Source: Yponomeuta sedellus (taxonomy: Eukaryota > Arthropoda > Insecta > Lepidoptera > Yponomeutidae). Taken from it: a stretch of DNA of 64,000 bases. Shown here in pieces: positions 44,873 to 55,148 of the stretch. The position numbers and the translations under genes were made by a program. The number at the start of each line of letters is the position of its first letter. The stretch's first letter is position 1. The stretch covers positions 186,001 through 250,000 of the forward strand of contig OW203724.1 in the NCBI GenBank assembly GCA_934045075.1, read 5' to 3'. A model generated the notes under the pieces. It made no database searches and was not told the DNA's origin. It saw nothing but the letters and a program-made list of their open reading frames with translations.

Positions 44873-45041
44873 TGTTGGAATCTAAACCAACATTGAGATT
44901 TAATTTTTATTGTGGCAACACTATGTTTTTCTCTGCCTTCTTGTCTTCGACGATATTACAAGTGCACACGCATATTTTGAGTTTTATTTTTATAAATAAT
45001 TTCATACAGGAAAACAGACCCTAAAGCCAGTGATTTCTTCA
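44873..45041 (+). repeat. BEL 3' LTR (169 bp)
   Basis: The same sequence as 36201-36369 by eye, and followed by the ACATG duplication at 45042-45046. Confidence 0.93.
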
Positions 45042-45046
45042 ACATG

Positions 45047-46905
45047 TATTTTACTTAACATCTCTCTTTGTAAATTCTTAGGTACCACTATCCTGTCTCC
45101 TTTCCATATTATTCCATGTGCAAAAGTCAGGTCCTCTTTATAATTCCAAAACTTCCTAGCTTCCTCCTTAACATTTTGCCTGTGCTCTGGCCACCCTCTT
45201 CTTTTATAAGACCGTATAATCTGCAATTCCTTATCATTTTCCGTTTCTTTTTGTATTATCTGATAGTGTGTGTCTTTTAATGGGTTGGTAATCGCCACTT
45301 CACGTACAGCCTGCATTTCTTCTAAGTGCAATTCTTCGTTGTCGTCCCTATTACTTATGTTAGAAGTTTCATACGCTCGCAACAGGGCGTCTGCAATGTA
45401 TAGCTCTTTACCCGGGCTGTATATTAAGCTAAAAGTATAGGGTTGTAGTCTGAGCAACATACGCTGCAACCTAGATGGAGAGTCTACAATAGGTTTTTTT
45501 ATAATCATTACTAATAGTTTATGATCAGTTTCGATTGTTATGTCCGTACGACCATCAGTATAGGTATAAAACTTCTCACATGCAAAAACTACAGCGTACA
45601 GCTCTTTTTTCAATTTGAGCGTACCACTGTTCAGTCTTTGTCAAAGACTTCGATGCTTACAGTACTACACATCATAAAAGTCCCTTCGGGAATCTATAAG
45701 TATAAGTACATTCAACATGATCTTTAACCGATACGGTTAAGGTGCAGAATTGATTGCCACAGTAGCGCTTTCTATTTCGCTCACGCTAATATTGCCAAAC
45801 TAATAGTCACCTGCAACCTGCATCGATGACGTTGAATCAACCAATAGCAACAAAGGAGTGCGGCCTGCCATAAAATGAAACTATCTGATGGGTCGATCAA
45901 CTTGCCGCACGTCCAAAATTTGGTCATCTGCGCAGGTACATCCGCGAGACTTATTTATTGTGTAGCACTGTAACATACGGGCAAACCGTCTTGCAAAAGA
46001 ACTGCACCGAGTCCACTTTTGCTGGCGTCTACTGAGATAACAATTGATTTTCCATGCTATAATATTGTAACACGGGCGGGTCGCTCTGTTAAGTATTTTT
46101 GCAATTCTTTAAATGCTTTCCTGTGAACGTCTGTCCAGTGCCATTCTACGTCTCTTTTTTATAATTCTCTCAAGTGAAATGTTTTCTCTGATAAGTCTTT
46201 TATGAAGTTTATTTATTTATTTTTTTTATTTTTTTATTTTATTTTATAAAGAAGGAAAAACAGAATTAACAACAAGCACTTAAATACAGTAAACTACTTA
46301 GCTTATTAAATTTTGTTAATTCCTAACCATTCCTCACCGCTAGATAAGAGCTTAGTATGCGATAGGAGTAGAATAGGTATATAAAATTCATGAAGACAAT
46401 CTCTTGATACTTAAAAAGATACAAACAATACAAAGCATCTATGTATACCTAGTAATTTACAAAAAAAAATACAATTTACAAGTTACCCACATACTCGTAT
46501 GTTACCAATCCCAACAGTCGTTCTACGTCCTTGGTGTTTTTTGGCTCGGGCATGTTTGTTATAGCTGTGATATGTTTGTCATCTGGGAGAAGCCCATCCT
46601 ATGTTATTCTGTGGCCTATAAAGTTCTTGCAGAGCGAATTTACATTTTTGTGTGTTCAATTTTAAGTTTATTTTTCTACACCTCTCTAATACTAATTTGA
46701 ATCTTGCATAATGTTCTTCCTTCGTTCTTCCATAAGCCAACAAGTCATCTACGTACATACAAACTCCTTCAATGTCGTCGTAATTTTCAAACATATTTCT
46801 ATGAAAAATTTCTCACGCTGATGAGATTCCATAAGGCATCCGTAAAAACTTGTATCGCCCGGCGTATTAAATGTAAAAGTAAAATCGCGTATTAAAAGTT
46901 CATAA
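45047..46905 (-). pseudogene. Ty3/gypsy B: RT, RNase H and integrase start
   Basis: On the minus strand from 46905: RDFTFTFNTPG, then after a frameshift KFLRMPYGISSAREIF, then the RT active site MYVDDLLAYG near 46745, then NLKLNTQKCKFA. A foreign piece at 46200-46515 interrupts. VEWHWTDVHRKAFKELQKYLT near 46120 is the RT-RNase H link. After a decayed section KELYAVVFACEKFYTY and ETDHKLLVMI form the RNase H core, then SPGKELYIADALLRA and, near 45050-45110, LQREMLSKIH, which leads into the integrase zinc module continued at 36200. The LTRs of this element were not identified. Confidence 0.85.
46200..46515 (-). mobile_element. insertion in gypsy B, probably a LINE 3' end
   Basis: The left side has TTTATTTATTTATTTTTTTTATTTTT-like sequence, which on the minus strand is an A-rich tail. 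The rest is AT-rich and non-coding and interrupts the gypsy RT. Confidence 0.5.
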
Positions 46906-47270
46906 ATCAGTACTTTTACTATTTAGCTCTACTTGCCAAAACACACTCAACGCACCAAGTGAGCTGAAATATTTTAATACCTACATTATACAATTACAGT
47001 TTTACAATTGCTTATAAAACCACAGATGTTTAGATATTCTCCTAACCTAAATAGAACATGAGTTTTACATTACCTAAGTAAATCACAAATTCGAATTACC
47101 TACGTATTACAATACAAGTGATACAATCCAGCCTACACCATCTAAGACTATGTCCCAGGCACTGATTTTGACCTGTGATTAGAGACTAATCATTCCCCAG
47201 GAAACCCAAATACCGTTTGACATGTCTTAGGATTTGCAATTGATTGTCCCTTAGGAAACCCAAATCGTGC
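46906..47270. other. no gene recognised
   Basis: AT-rich sequence containing a short repeated phrase, AGGAAACCCAAAT, at about 47199 and 47252. Confidence 0.5.
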
Positions 47271-47273
47271 TTA

Positions 47274-47466
47274 ATAGAATAGAACAGAACAGAACAGAGC
47301 AGAGCAGAGTAGAGCAGAGCAGAGCAGAGCAGAGCAGAGCAGAGCAGAGCAGAGCAGAGCAGAGCAGAACAGAACAGAACAGAACAGAACAGAACAGAAC
47401 AGAACAGAACAGAACAGAACAGAACAGAACAGAACAGAACAAAACAGAACAGAACAGAATAGAATA
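47274..47466. repeat. AGAAC/AGAGC pentanucleotide array
   Basis: About 38 units of five bases. The first half is mostly AGAGC and the second half AGAAC, with AGAAC again at the left edge. It gives long meaningless frames on both strands. Confidence 0.95.
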
Positions 47467-47809
47467 GACACGTTTATTTGGTACCATTATATAAATTAAA
47501 CATAATCTAGATATTTAAGAACTAGGAAATGGCACCAAATAGCCCCCGTAAGCGTAGGTTAATTTGATCGTAGCGATTACTAAATCTAATCAGCCCCCAA
47601 GAAACTGGCTGTTCAGCAAACAGAATGTAATTTCTTTACCTTGAAATAGATTGAATTGAAGTATTTAGTCTATTCCGATTCTCCGATTCTTGTCCTTTTC
47701 AGTTTACTAGTCAAGAGCTCCGCTGACGCATTTGAAAAGCGGAGAATTAACAATAGGATAATAAGGTGTTATACAACCCTAACAGTCTAACAGTCCTAAG
47801 TCGTTCAGT

Positions 47810-48037
47810 TTAAGGTTCCAGTTCGTGCAGTAGAGGAATTTCACTTTGAAAAAGCGTGATGAAATCTTTTGAAGTCTCTAAGGCGTATGACATAAATTCC
47901 AAATAGAGCACTGTCAAATTGTCATTCAAAGCACGCAATATGTTTTTAGACAGATTAACGCCACAAAACGGTTGACTCACAAAGTCGCGCGTTGCATGGT
48001 GTTCTATCGGGGGAGGTGTTATTGAGCTAGTCGTCAT
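47810..48037 (-). pseudogene. possible hAT-like transposase fragment
   Basis: The minus-strand frame contains ATRDFVSQPFCGVNLSKNILRALNDNL, followed by FITLFQSEIPLLHELEP. The last phrase resembles a segment of hAT-family transposases found in insects (FNxLFQSExPxIHxL). Only about 75 residues remain and no DDE residues or inverted ends are visible, so this is a weak call. Confidence 0.35.
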
Positions 48038-48039
48038 GT

Positions 48040-49090
48040 GGCTCTTAATTTTCCTTGGGGGTTTCTAGGCGAAACGTTGCCTTAAATCTGGAGGTTCTTG
48101 AGCTGTTCATCATCAGACTTCCAAATCTTCGGCTGTAGAACATGAAAGTGAAAGTTATATAATTATTTCTATCTAAAACAGAAGCTTAGAATAGTTGATC
48201 ATCAAAACAATGTCTACCAGACACTAGAGAACGAGCTACTGATTTGAAAGAACAAAATCTTTATAACACGAAAACTTAACTTAATTTCTTGCCTTAAAAT
48301 TTGAAGGTCTCAAAAAACATCACTAAATTCCATAAAATTTACCCAGGGTGGGTTTAATTTTACGCAAAGTTGTATGAAACATATGAATATATCTGAAGGA
48401 GCCATAAGGCCATATATTTGTTGCTGTAAACGGAAGAGTTCCGTTCTTATCAGATCTTCGCCAAATTAAAATGGAACCAATAATTATTGTACAATAAAGT
48501 GTAAGAAACAAACCAACAAATAAACGTTACACCTTTTAAGACATTTTTTTTTATCGAATTGATATGAAACCTCCTACTTTTTAGAAGTTGGTTAATGATT
48601 AAAAAAGATGACTCTAGACTACAGTTGAAAAAAGAATATTGCGTTGGGTTGGAAAACGTAAGCTTTTGAAACGTACATTCATGCTTGATTTTGCTGATGC
48701 TCTCTACCCCAGTAGGTAGCTTTAAATTGTTAAATTTATTGAAAAGACGGGTTTGCAATCGTAGTATTAAACTCACTATAGCTTAGGATAGGCCGATATG
48801 CTCGTATAACCAATTGAAACTAGTAATCACAAAGTTAGACCTATAATTGGGGTAGGTAGCGTCAACAAAATCATGAGTTAAAGTTTAGCAAACCCGCGGT
48901 TCTAACGTCTTCTTTGTGTATATGGAGAGGATCGAAAAATATCACCAAGATATAGTAAGGGAATGCGAAAGTAATAAGTAGTTTTGTTTCCTCAGCTTGG
49001 TGAATTGAAAGAGGTTTATCAAGATCGTGACTAGTGACCATTAGGATAAAGTCTTGCGGATGAAATATTTTCAAATTTTTAAATCCTCCT
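48040..49090. other. no gene recognised
   Basis: Two minus-strand frames (48450-48776, 108 residues; 48871-49074, 67 residues) look protein-like in composition, but I recognise no motif. They could be decayed continuation of the transposase-like piece upstream. Confidence 0.35.
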
Positions 49091-49094
49091 ACAA

Positions 49095-49420
49095 CATCAG
49101 ACTAGTTGGAATCAATCAGTTTAGTTAAGCAACAACAGGTGTGGTCTCATGTCTACCGCTAGTGGCATTTTCTCCGAGCGCTTCCGTGCTTCGCAAGCTT
49201 CACAGCTACGCTTCATCATCTAATGGCAGTCGTTAAGCCATCTCAATTTCATACCAAAAAGCCGATGGGCTGCTTGATAACAGTAAGGCCTGCCACTGTC
49301 TTACGATCCTCCACCAACCCGAACTTGGCCCCCATGGTGGATTATGGCTTCCTGCGATGCAGGAAGAGACACGTGCCTTAGCAGTGGAGACATACAAGGG
49401 TTTATATCGATAAAAGACCA
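49095..49420 (-). repeat. dispersed repeat R, minus-strand copy
   Basis: On the minus strand it shows TTCCTGCATCGCAGGAAG, CCATGGGGGCCAAGTTCGGG, TAAGACAGTGGCAGGCC, ATGGCTTAACGACTGCCATTA and CACTAGCGGTAGACATGAGAC, as in the plus-strand copies. Confidence 0.75.
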
Positions 49421-49439
49421 TTTACAAATGTAGTATTTT

Positions 49440-50097
49440 CCGCAGGCGTCTCTTGTGCCTGATGCGATGTACGCCTCCGGCTGGGAAAACTGCCGCGGTG
49501 CCACTGCCTGCCGCGTGAGAAGACTCCTAATCAGGGGTATAGAACAGGGACAGGTACGTGCTGTGAACGGCAGCTCAACCTTTACCATTTTAACCAACGT
49601 TACCATTTTTCATCAGTACATGCAATGACACATAACTTTCTTAATATTTGACGTATTTGACTAGTTTTCAGCTAGTCAGTCTATAATGGCTGTCCGCTTA
49701 GTTCATCTAACATCTCTTTTATGCCCGTTGTACACTTGCTGAATTACAAAAAGTGAGTTCCTCCACATAGTCAAACTGATTTGACCAACTGGAAACTTCG
49801 TTCCTCGTGGTCAAATTTTATTAATGTAATGATCCTTCCTGCAAAGAATCTAAATGCCAAAAAGTACATTCAAACCATAGTCAAGCTATTTTGTCGATTT
49901 GATTTGACCACGTGGAATTATGTTTCCGCATAGTCAAACTAGTAAAATGCCCTTATTCCGTACCGACCAACTAAACGGATCAACTAGTTGTTCCGATCGG
50001 AGCTCAGTACGTGGTTTCTTTCTATCCTGTCGGACCAACTACTCAAATCAAACATATTATTAAGCTTATTAAACATATTAAGAGTTCCCAATGGAAC
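49440..50097. other. no gene recognised
   Basis: A GC-richer block at 49440-49600 may be more of repeat R. The rest is AT-rich with several TAGTCAAACT-type phrases at 49775-49935. Confidence 0.4.
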
Positions 50098-50388
50098 AAC
50101 TATGAAGTTTTAAAAACCTTTTTAGAGGCTAAAAATTCCACCCATGCCGGGATTCGAACCCGCGACCTCTGGCTATCCGTGCCAGCGCTCTTTCCAACTG
50201 AGCTAATGGGCGACTCACCGGCATCAGTGAAATTTCGAACCTCTTTACACTCTTGAAATTTCGAACCTCTTTTCACGGGTTCGAATCCCGGCATGGGTGG
50301 AATTTTAAGCCTCTAAATAGGTTTTTAAAATTGTCCTTAGCACGGGTTAGTGCATTAAAAATAAAAATAGTATAACTATGAAGTTTTA
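50098..50388. repeat. SINE-A composite with an inverted half
   Basis: One copy of SINE-A reads on the minus strand from tail to 5' extension (50113-50250). It is followed by a plus-strand SINE-A piece (GGGTTCGAATCCCGG... to TAAAAATAAAAATAGTAT). The pair is flanked by one 15-bp direct repeat AACTATGAAGTTTTA at 50098-50112 and 50374-50388, so both halves seem to have inserted together. Confidence 0.8.
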
Positions 50389-51289
50389 TTCTTCAGGGAA
50401 CAACTTGTTAAAAAAAACAACAAAATAATAAACTTCATGCTTATGTATCTATTTAAATAACAAAATTATAAACTATATTGTACTCTGACCCTGAAGATTT
50501 AGTTCTATGTAAATTCGACGACTTTTGTTCCAGTGTACTTTTGAACGGTCAAAAGGTTCTTATGGCTGAAAACAGGATTGGTGCACTCATGTGTCGGTTG
50601 CTTATAGGTTCAATTGGTTTGAAAACCAACTCCGTGCATCCTGTTTCCACGCAGTAGTTCTTGTTATCTCCTGAGTATATAAAAGCTAGAGGCGGAGGCG
50701 GCTGGAGAGAGGGCAACTCCCTGCACATCCCGCAGCCGAAACAGTCGCAGAAGTAAATACGCTCAACGTTGCAGTGGTCGCGGAAAAACTGAAGTGTAGA
50801 GTACTGTATTTTGGTCACCCTACAGAAGCAGGCGCTCGGTCTAGTACTGACTACTTGGTTAGCAAGCCACCTTTAACGTCTTATTTGATACCAGTGGACC
50901 TCGTCCCGTCTCGGGACATCTCGGGACGACGAGTTATCCGTCTCGGCTCAAATCAAACTAGGACCCTCTGTGCTATGTAACCAGGCAAGCAGATCATAAA
51001 CATGAAAGCACAATCAGACTGAATGCAGCCGAGTAGTTTGTCAATTTTGAATGGTTTTATCTTAAAATAAACATGTAACGGTGCAAACGTCTTTACAGCA
51101 TTTTTTTATATATTATATTAGATTATTATAATTGTTTATAAGGCATTCTACAACTTCCCATTAACGTTGTACAACTTCAAAAACTATTATTCTGTTTGCA
51201 GGCTGATGTCATTCTGAAAGCATTTGGAGTCATAGAGTTGTCTTACGCTTCGTATGTAACGGTAAGGAATCAATCAAAGCATTTTATTC
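50389..51289 (-). other. unassigned; possible Cys-rich exon near 50549-50818
   Basis: The minus-strand frame at 50549-50818 contains FFRDHCNVERIYFCDCFGCGMCRELP, a proline run, then GDNKNYCVETGCTELVF, and is preceded on that strand by a CTCTACACTTCAG acceptor-like site. It matches no family I recognise. It may be a chance frame, but its GC content is above that of its surroundings. Confidence 0.25.
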
Positions 51290-51985
51290 AGAATTAGAAA
51301 TTGTGACTTATTAAACGTTACCAGATAAACTGGCTGTCCATTTCCAAATGTAGATCATTTTGCAGAAAAAACTGAGAAAAAACTCAAAGCTTAGTCTTTG
51401 AAAGTCCGTAATTAACCGATTAAAAACATAAAACTTATGCATAAGATGCTACTCTTTCTATGCTACTTCTTCTATCCTTGCCTTATATAACTCGAGATCG
51501 CGTCATTATATAGTGTTGTATAGTATTATATGCTATAAAGTGGTATTGTATTGTATCGTACGTTGCGGGTCTCGATGCGACTTTCCGTGAATCACCAGAC
51601 TACCGGAGGTCGTTCTACCGCCGCAAGTACATGGCTCGTATCCTCTTTCCTGTGTTCTGTCGTGTTTGTTTGTTTTTTTTTTTAATTTTGTTTCTTTTTT
51701 AATTTTTGTATGTGTCCGTGTGGCGATAAATAAATGTATTTCTTCTTTTTTCTTCATTGTACTGGCTTTAATTCCAGACATAATTTTCGTCTAAATAATC
51801 CTTTATGTTATAGTAGCCCTTTTGGCACAAAGTGTACCTACCTGACACATTCTTTTAACCGCGTTTGAGGCAAGCTTCATATATATTTAGGGATTTTATT
51901 ATAGAAATGCATACAGTGCCCCATGACTGATGTATTAACCTTAGCCAGTCTAAATCTTAGAAACGAACGTGAACAAATAACAAAT
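51290..51985 (-). pseudogene. LINE 3' end, second copy, with an internal insertion
   Basis: 51755-51985 matches the minus-strand LINE C-terminus at 4740-4995 (phrases AATAATCCTTTATGTTATAG and TTTTGGCACAAAGTGTAC). 51300-51445 matches its 3' UTR at 4600-4720. The two halves are separated here by about 310 bp of other sequence (51450-51755), which has a T-rich centre and is absent from the first copy. Confidence 0.65.
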
Positions 51986-52084
51986 GGCCCTACATATGTG
52001 TTTATATAGGGCAATGGTCTAAACTAGTAATAACTTATACAAATAGTATTATAAAGCGTGAAGTATTATATATAACATTACAGC

Positions 52085-52330
52085 GTACCAATTCATAAAA
52101 TTTTGTTGCAGATTGTTAAATCATCGTATTCCGTATTTTCGGTGATTTATTGAGGATCCTTCACTAAATATTCTTAAAGGCAACGTACCTACACAATAAC
52201 GTGAACGCAACACCGTCGAGAGTTTACTCACGTCACTGCAGCAAACGCGACAACAATCAATATTCAAAATATTGCGTCGTTTAAGTTTAATACTACAGCC
52301 ATTGTTGGGCGGTTTTGTCATTTTAATGTT
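52085..52330 (-). other. possible zinc-finger-associated (ZAD-like) exon scrap
   Basis: The minus-strand frame with ATG at 52321 reads NILNIDCCRVCCSDVSKLSTV. The Cys-Arg-Val-Cys spacing near an N-terminus resembles the start of insect ZAD domains. The second Cys pair is not found in the 66-residue frame, so the call is weak. Confidence 0.2.
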
Positions 52331-52569
52331 ATTTGCTATAGAATCTTAAGATGCGTTGTTTCAGCCAATCCAATCCAATGTAATCCAAAGTGATTCACAA
52401 CACGTGGTTCATCAATTAGTAACCACTGGAAAAAGCTCGAAGTCTGTCATGAGTTGATAGCACGATGCCCGCTATAACACTTGCTTTACTCTCTTAATTC
52501 TTGAAAACAAGTAGCACAATGCCAACTAGGTATTACAAATGTTCATAAGTGCACTTAATGCATAAATGC

Positions 52570-52965
52570 ACTAACCCAATTTTTTTAGCCTCTAAATAGG
52601 TTTTTAAATTTGTCCTTAGCACGGGTTAGTGCATTAAAAATAAAATAGTATAATCATGCGGACACAGTGATATCGTTCCGATGTAAAACCTAACTGCAAA
52701 GTAGGTAGTCGGGGCTGTAAGTGATGCAATTTGCTTAAGCCAGATGTCGCTGCCAGTACGTAATACAGAGAACTGTGTAAAGAGGTTCGAAATTTCACTG
52801 ATGCCGGTGAGTCGCCCATTGGCTCAATTGGTAGAGCGCTGGCACGGATAGCCAGAGGTTGCGGGTTCGAATCCCGGCATGGGTGAAATTTTTAGCCTCT
52901 AAATAGGTTTTTAAATTTGTCCTTAGCACGGGTTAGTGCATTAAAAATAAAAATAGTATAATCAT
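52570..52965 (+). repeat. SINE-A tandem: tail of one unit plus one full unit
   Basis: 52580-52657 is a SINE-A tail ending AAATAGTATAATCAT. A complete unit follows at once (52658-52965): the 5' extension with CGATGTAAAACC and AATACAGAGAACTGTG, the tRNA-like region at 52810-52885 and the tail with AGCACGGGTTAGTGCATTAA ending in the same AATAGTATAATCAT. This is the clearest full-length unit, about 308 bp. Confidence 0.85.
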
Positions 52966-53985
52966 TATATCTTACTTACTAACATAGACTAAGCTCGTAC
53001 TAACAACTCTATGGATTTGTTTATCCGAATAAAACGTATAATAAAAAAATAAAACCTTGTACCGTGCACATAATGTAACACACATCTCAAACCTTCTTTT
53101 GATCTCATCAACATTCAAGATTCAAGCACGAACTCTTTAAGCAGATAATAAAGCACACTAAACATTGATTTTGAATAGCTTTTATTTTATATAGGACATA
53201 AATTATTGGTCAATGAAATAAGGTTCAGAATGGTATGCAGCGGTGAATGATTAAAACTGACGTGTAATCTCTGTGGTAGTTTAATGCAGACTATCGCAAC
53301 AAAACTTACAGCTACAGGTCGCTCATTAGGAGAAACAAAGAGAAAACTGCATGTTTAGCGATTTTACAGGAGAAGCAATCAAAGTTTTAGATGTAAGTAT
53401 AAGTTAAGGAAAGGTACTTTCAACAAATATTTGGATTTGAATATTAAACTATGTGTAGTTTCAATAAATGTTTTTACATTTACCTTAAACGTTATAGATT
53501 TTTTACTAAACTCATAATTGTATAGACGGGTGTAATTTTGTCATTTTGTCACCAGAATTCAGCGTGAAGGCACAGTCGTTCTGTATAGGAATCTTGTAAT
53601 TTAGACAGAATTAAACAACTTGGATAGAAACAATCAGTAAGAAATACATTTTTTTCCTTTGTATTGAAGAAAACTTATGACCACTATTATTTTTCAGACT
53701 TAACAGTCGCTATATTCATATTAAAAACTTAATAAATTTTCAGTTTAGAGCTATAAAATACTTTTCTTATTATTACGCTTAGTATCAAAATAATTATCTT
53801 AATTAAGGATACCTAAAAGAGATCACAACCACACAAAAAAAAAACACGCGTAAATAGTTATTGCAAAATACCATCATAAAAATCAGTGTAGTGACATCAG
53901 CGGTTCAACTGGGCTGGGATGTTCATCTAAAATCAAATCGTACAATATTCTAAGTGTATCTGTTTGACTAACCCCCAGTTTCTCG
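52966..53985. other. no gene recognised
   Basis: About 1 kb of AT-rich DNA with no protein-like frame. Confidence 0.5.
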
Positions 53986-53989
53986 TGCA

Positions 53990-54626
53990 CTAACAAGCTG
54001 TTAATCTACTTATGTTTTCACGAGTGGTCACGAATCGTCTCGCCAGGAGACTCGACGAGTTCCAGCCGCCGGAACAGGCCGGGTTTCGCAGAGGATATGG
54101 CACCATAGACCACATTCACACAATGAGGCAGATTATACAGAAGTGCGAAGAGTATAATCAGCCCCTGTGTCCAGCCTTTGTGGACTATGAGAAAGCCTTT
54201 GACTCTGTCGAAACCTGGGCTGTTCTGGAATCCTTACAGCGATGCCAAGTAGACTATCGTTATATCGAGGTGTTGAGATGTCTGTACGAAGCCGCCACCG
54301 TGAGTGTCCAAGTACAGGGCCAGCAGTCTAAACCCATCCAACTGCGCAGAGGAGTGAGACAGGGGCATGTTATATCCCCAAAACTGTTCACAAGCGCGTT
54401 TAAGACGCTGGAAAGGAAAAGGCATTAACATAAACGGCGACTACATCTCACACCTGACATTCGCAGATGACATAGTCTTAATGGCGGAGTCGCTAGGGGA
54501 GCTGAACCAGATGCTGACCGGTCTAGATTCAGCCTCGCGACGTATCGGTCTTGGCATGAATTTGGATAAAACCAAAATCATGATCAATAGCCACATTGAT
54601 CCGGGACCGGTCGTCGTACATGGTCA
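53990..54626 (+). pseudogene. RTE-like LINE RT fragment
   Basis: The frame begins VVTNRLARRLDEFQPPEQAGFRRGYGTIDHI and has FVDYEKAFDSVETWAVLESL (first catalytic Asp) and QLRRGVRQGHVISPKLFTSAF. After a shift near 54400 comes GININGDYISHLTFADDIVLMAE (active site ADD) and RRIGLGMNLDKTKIMIN. The order is that of an RTE-clade RT. At 54627 the frame passes without a stop into a different LINE family. Confidence 0.8.
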
Positions 54627-54897
54627 CCTGTGGGCTAGCTGTACCCGGCGGGCTCTCAGCGCTCTCCGCGTACAATACAACAACATCTCCAGGATGCTGC
54701 TGGGGCTGCCGCGGTACTGCAGTGCCTCAGGCATGTTTGCCGAGGCCCGCACGGACGGCTTTCATGCCATCATGCGCAAGCGGGTAGCATCCTTAATAGA
54801 GCGCGTCCACGGCCGCGCCAGCGGTATCCTGCAGGTACTGGCTGACAGGCCAGATTGCCCTATGTGGCATCATTTTGAACAGATACATGTGAATTAG
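54627..54897 (+). pseudogene. CR1-like LINE C-terminal fragment fused to the RTE piece
   Basis: It reads LWASCTRRALSALRVQYNNISRMLLGLPRYCSASGMFAEARTDGF and on to PMWHHF. This is the continuation expected after the end of the CR1-like LINE at 28315 (which stops at SALRVQYNN). It shares one open frame with the RTE fragment before it, but the two come from different clades. Confidence 0.7.
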
Positions 54898-55000
54898 TCA
54901 ATCAATCGTTGATTGACTAATTTACATGCAGATTAGTTGACTTATATATATATATATATATAAACGATTTTATAAGTCAACTAATCTGCATGTAAATTAG
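54897..55000. repeat. two nested inverted repeats with an AT core
   Basis: A 13-bp pair (ATTAGTCAATCAA and its complement) lies at 54894-54922. A 30-bp pair CTAATTTACATGCAGATTAG... lies at 54917-54946 and 54971-55000 around a TA-repeat loop. Confidence 0.9.
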
Positions 55001-55042
55001 TATATATATATATATAAATAAATAAATAAAAATATATAACAA

Positions 55043-55148
55043 GACAAATAGGGGAATAAGTTGGAAACTTATCCCACCTTCGGCCCCTTTTATATATATA
55101 AAAGGGGCCGAAGGTGGGATAAGTTTCCAACTTATTCCTCTATTTGTC
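55043..55148. repeat. fold-back inverted duplication, 53-bp arms, no loop
   Basis: The two halves 55043-55095 and 55096-55148 are reverse complements with about one mismatch, centred on TATATATATA. The right half is BEL 2 integrase coding sequence, so the left half is an inverted copy of it. Confidence 0.92.

Larger units (their letters stand above)
36201..45041 (+). mobile_element. complete BEL/Pao LTR retrotransposon carrying a viral insert
   Basis: The 8841-bp unit has a 5' LTR, primer binding site, 0.76-kb leader, an uninterrupted Gag-Pol, a 3' region and a 3' LTR that appears identical to the first. Both LTRs start TGTTGGAATC and end TTTCTTCA. A 5-bp duplication flanks it. Within its 3' region, at about 42579-44640, lies an opposite-strand retroposed sequence with a poly(A) tract. 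Without that insert the element would be about 6.8 kb, a usual BEL size. Identical LTRs and an open polyprotein point to a recent insertion that may be capable of movement. Confidence 0.93.

Noticed and set aside
47251..47487. Open frames over the AGAAC/AGAGC array
   Set aside because: Same cause: a stop-free pentanucleotide repeat.
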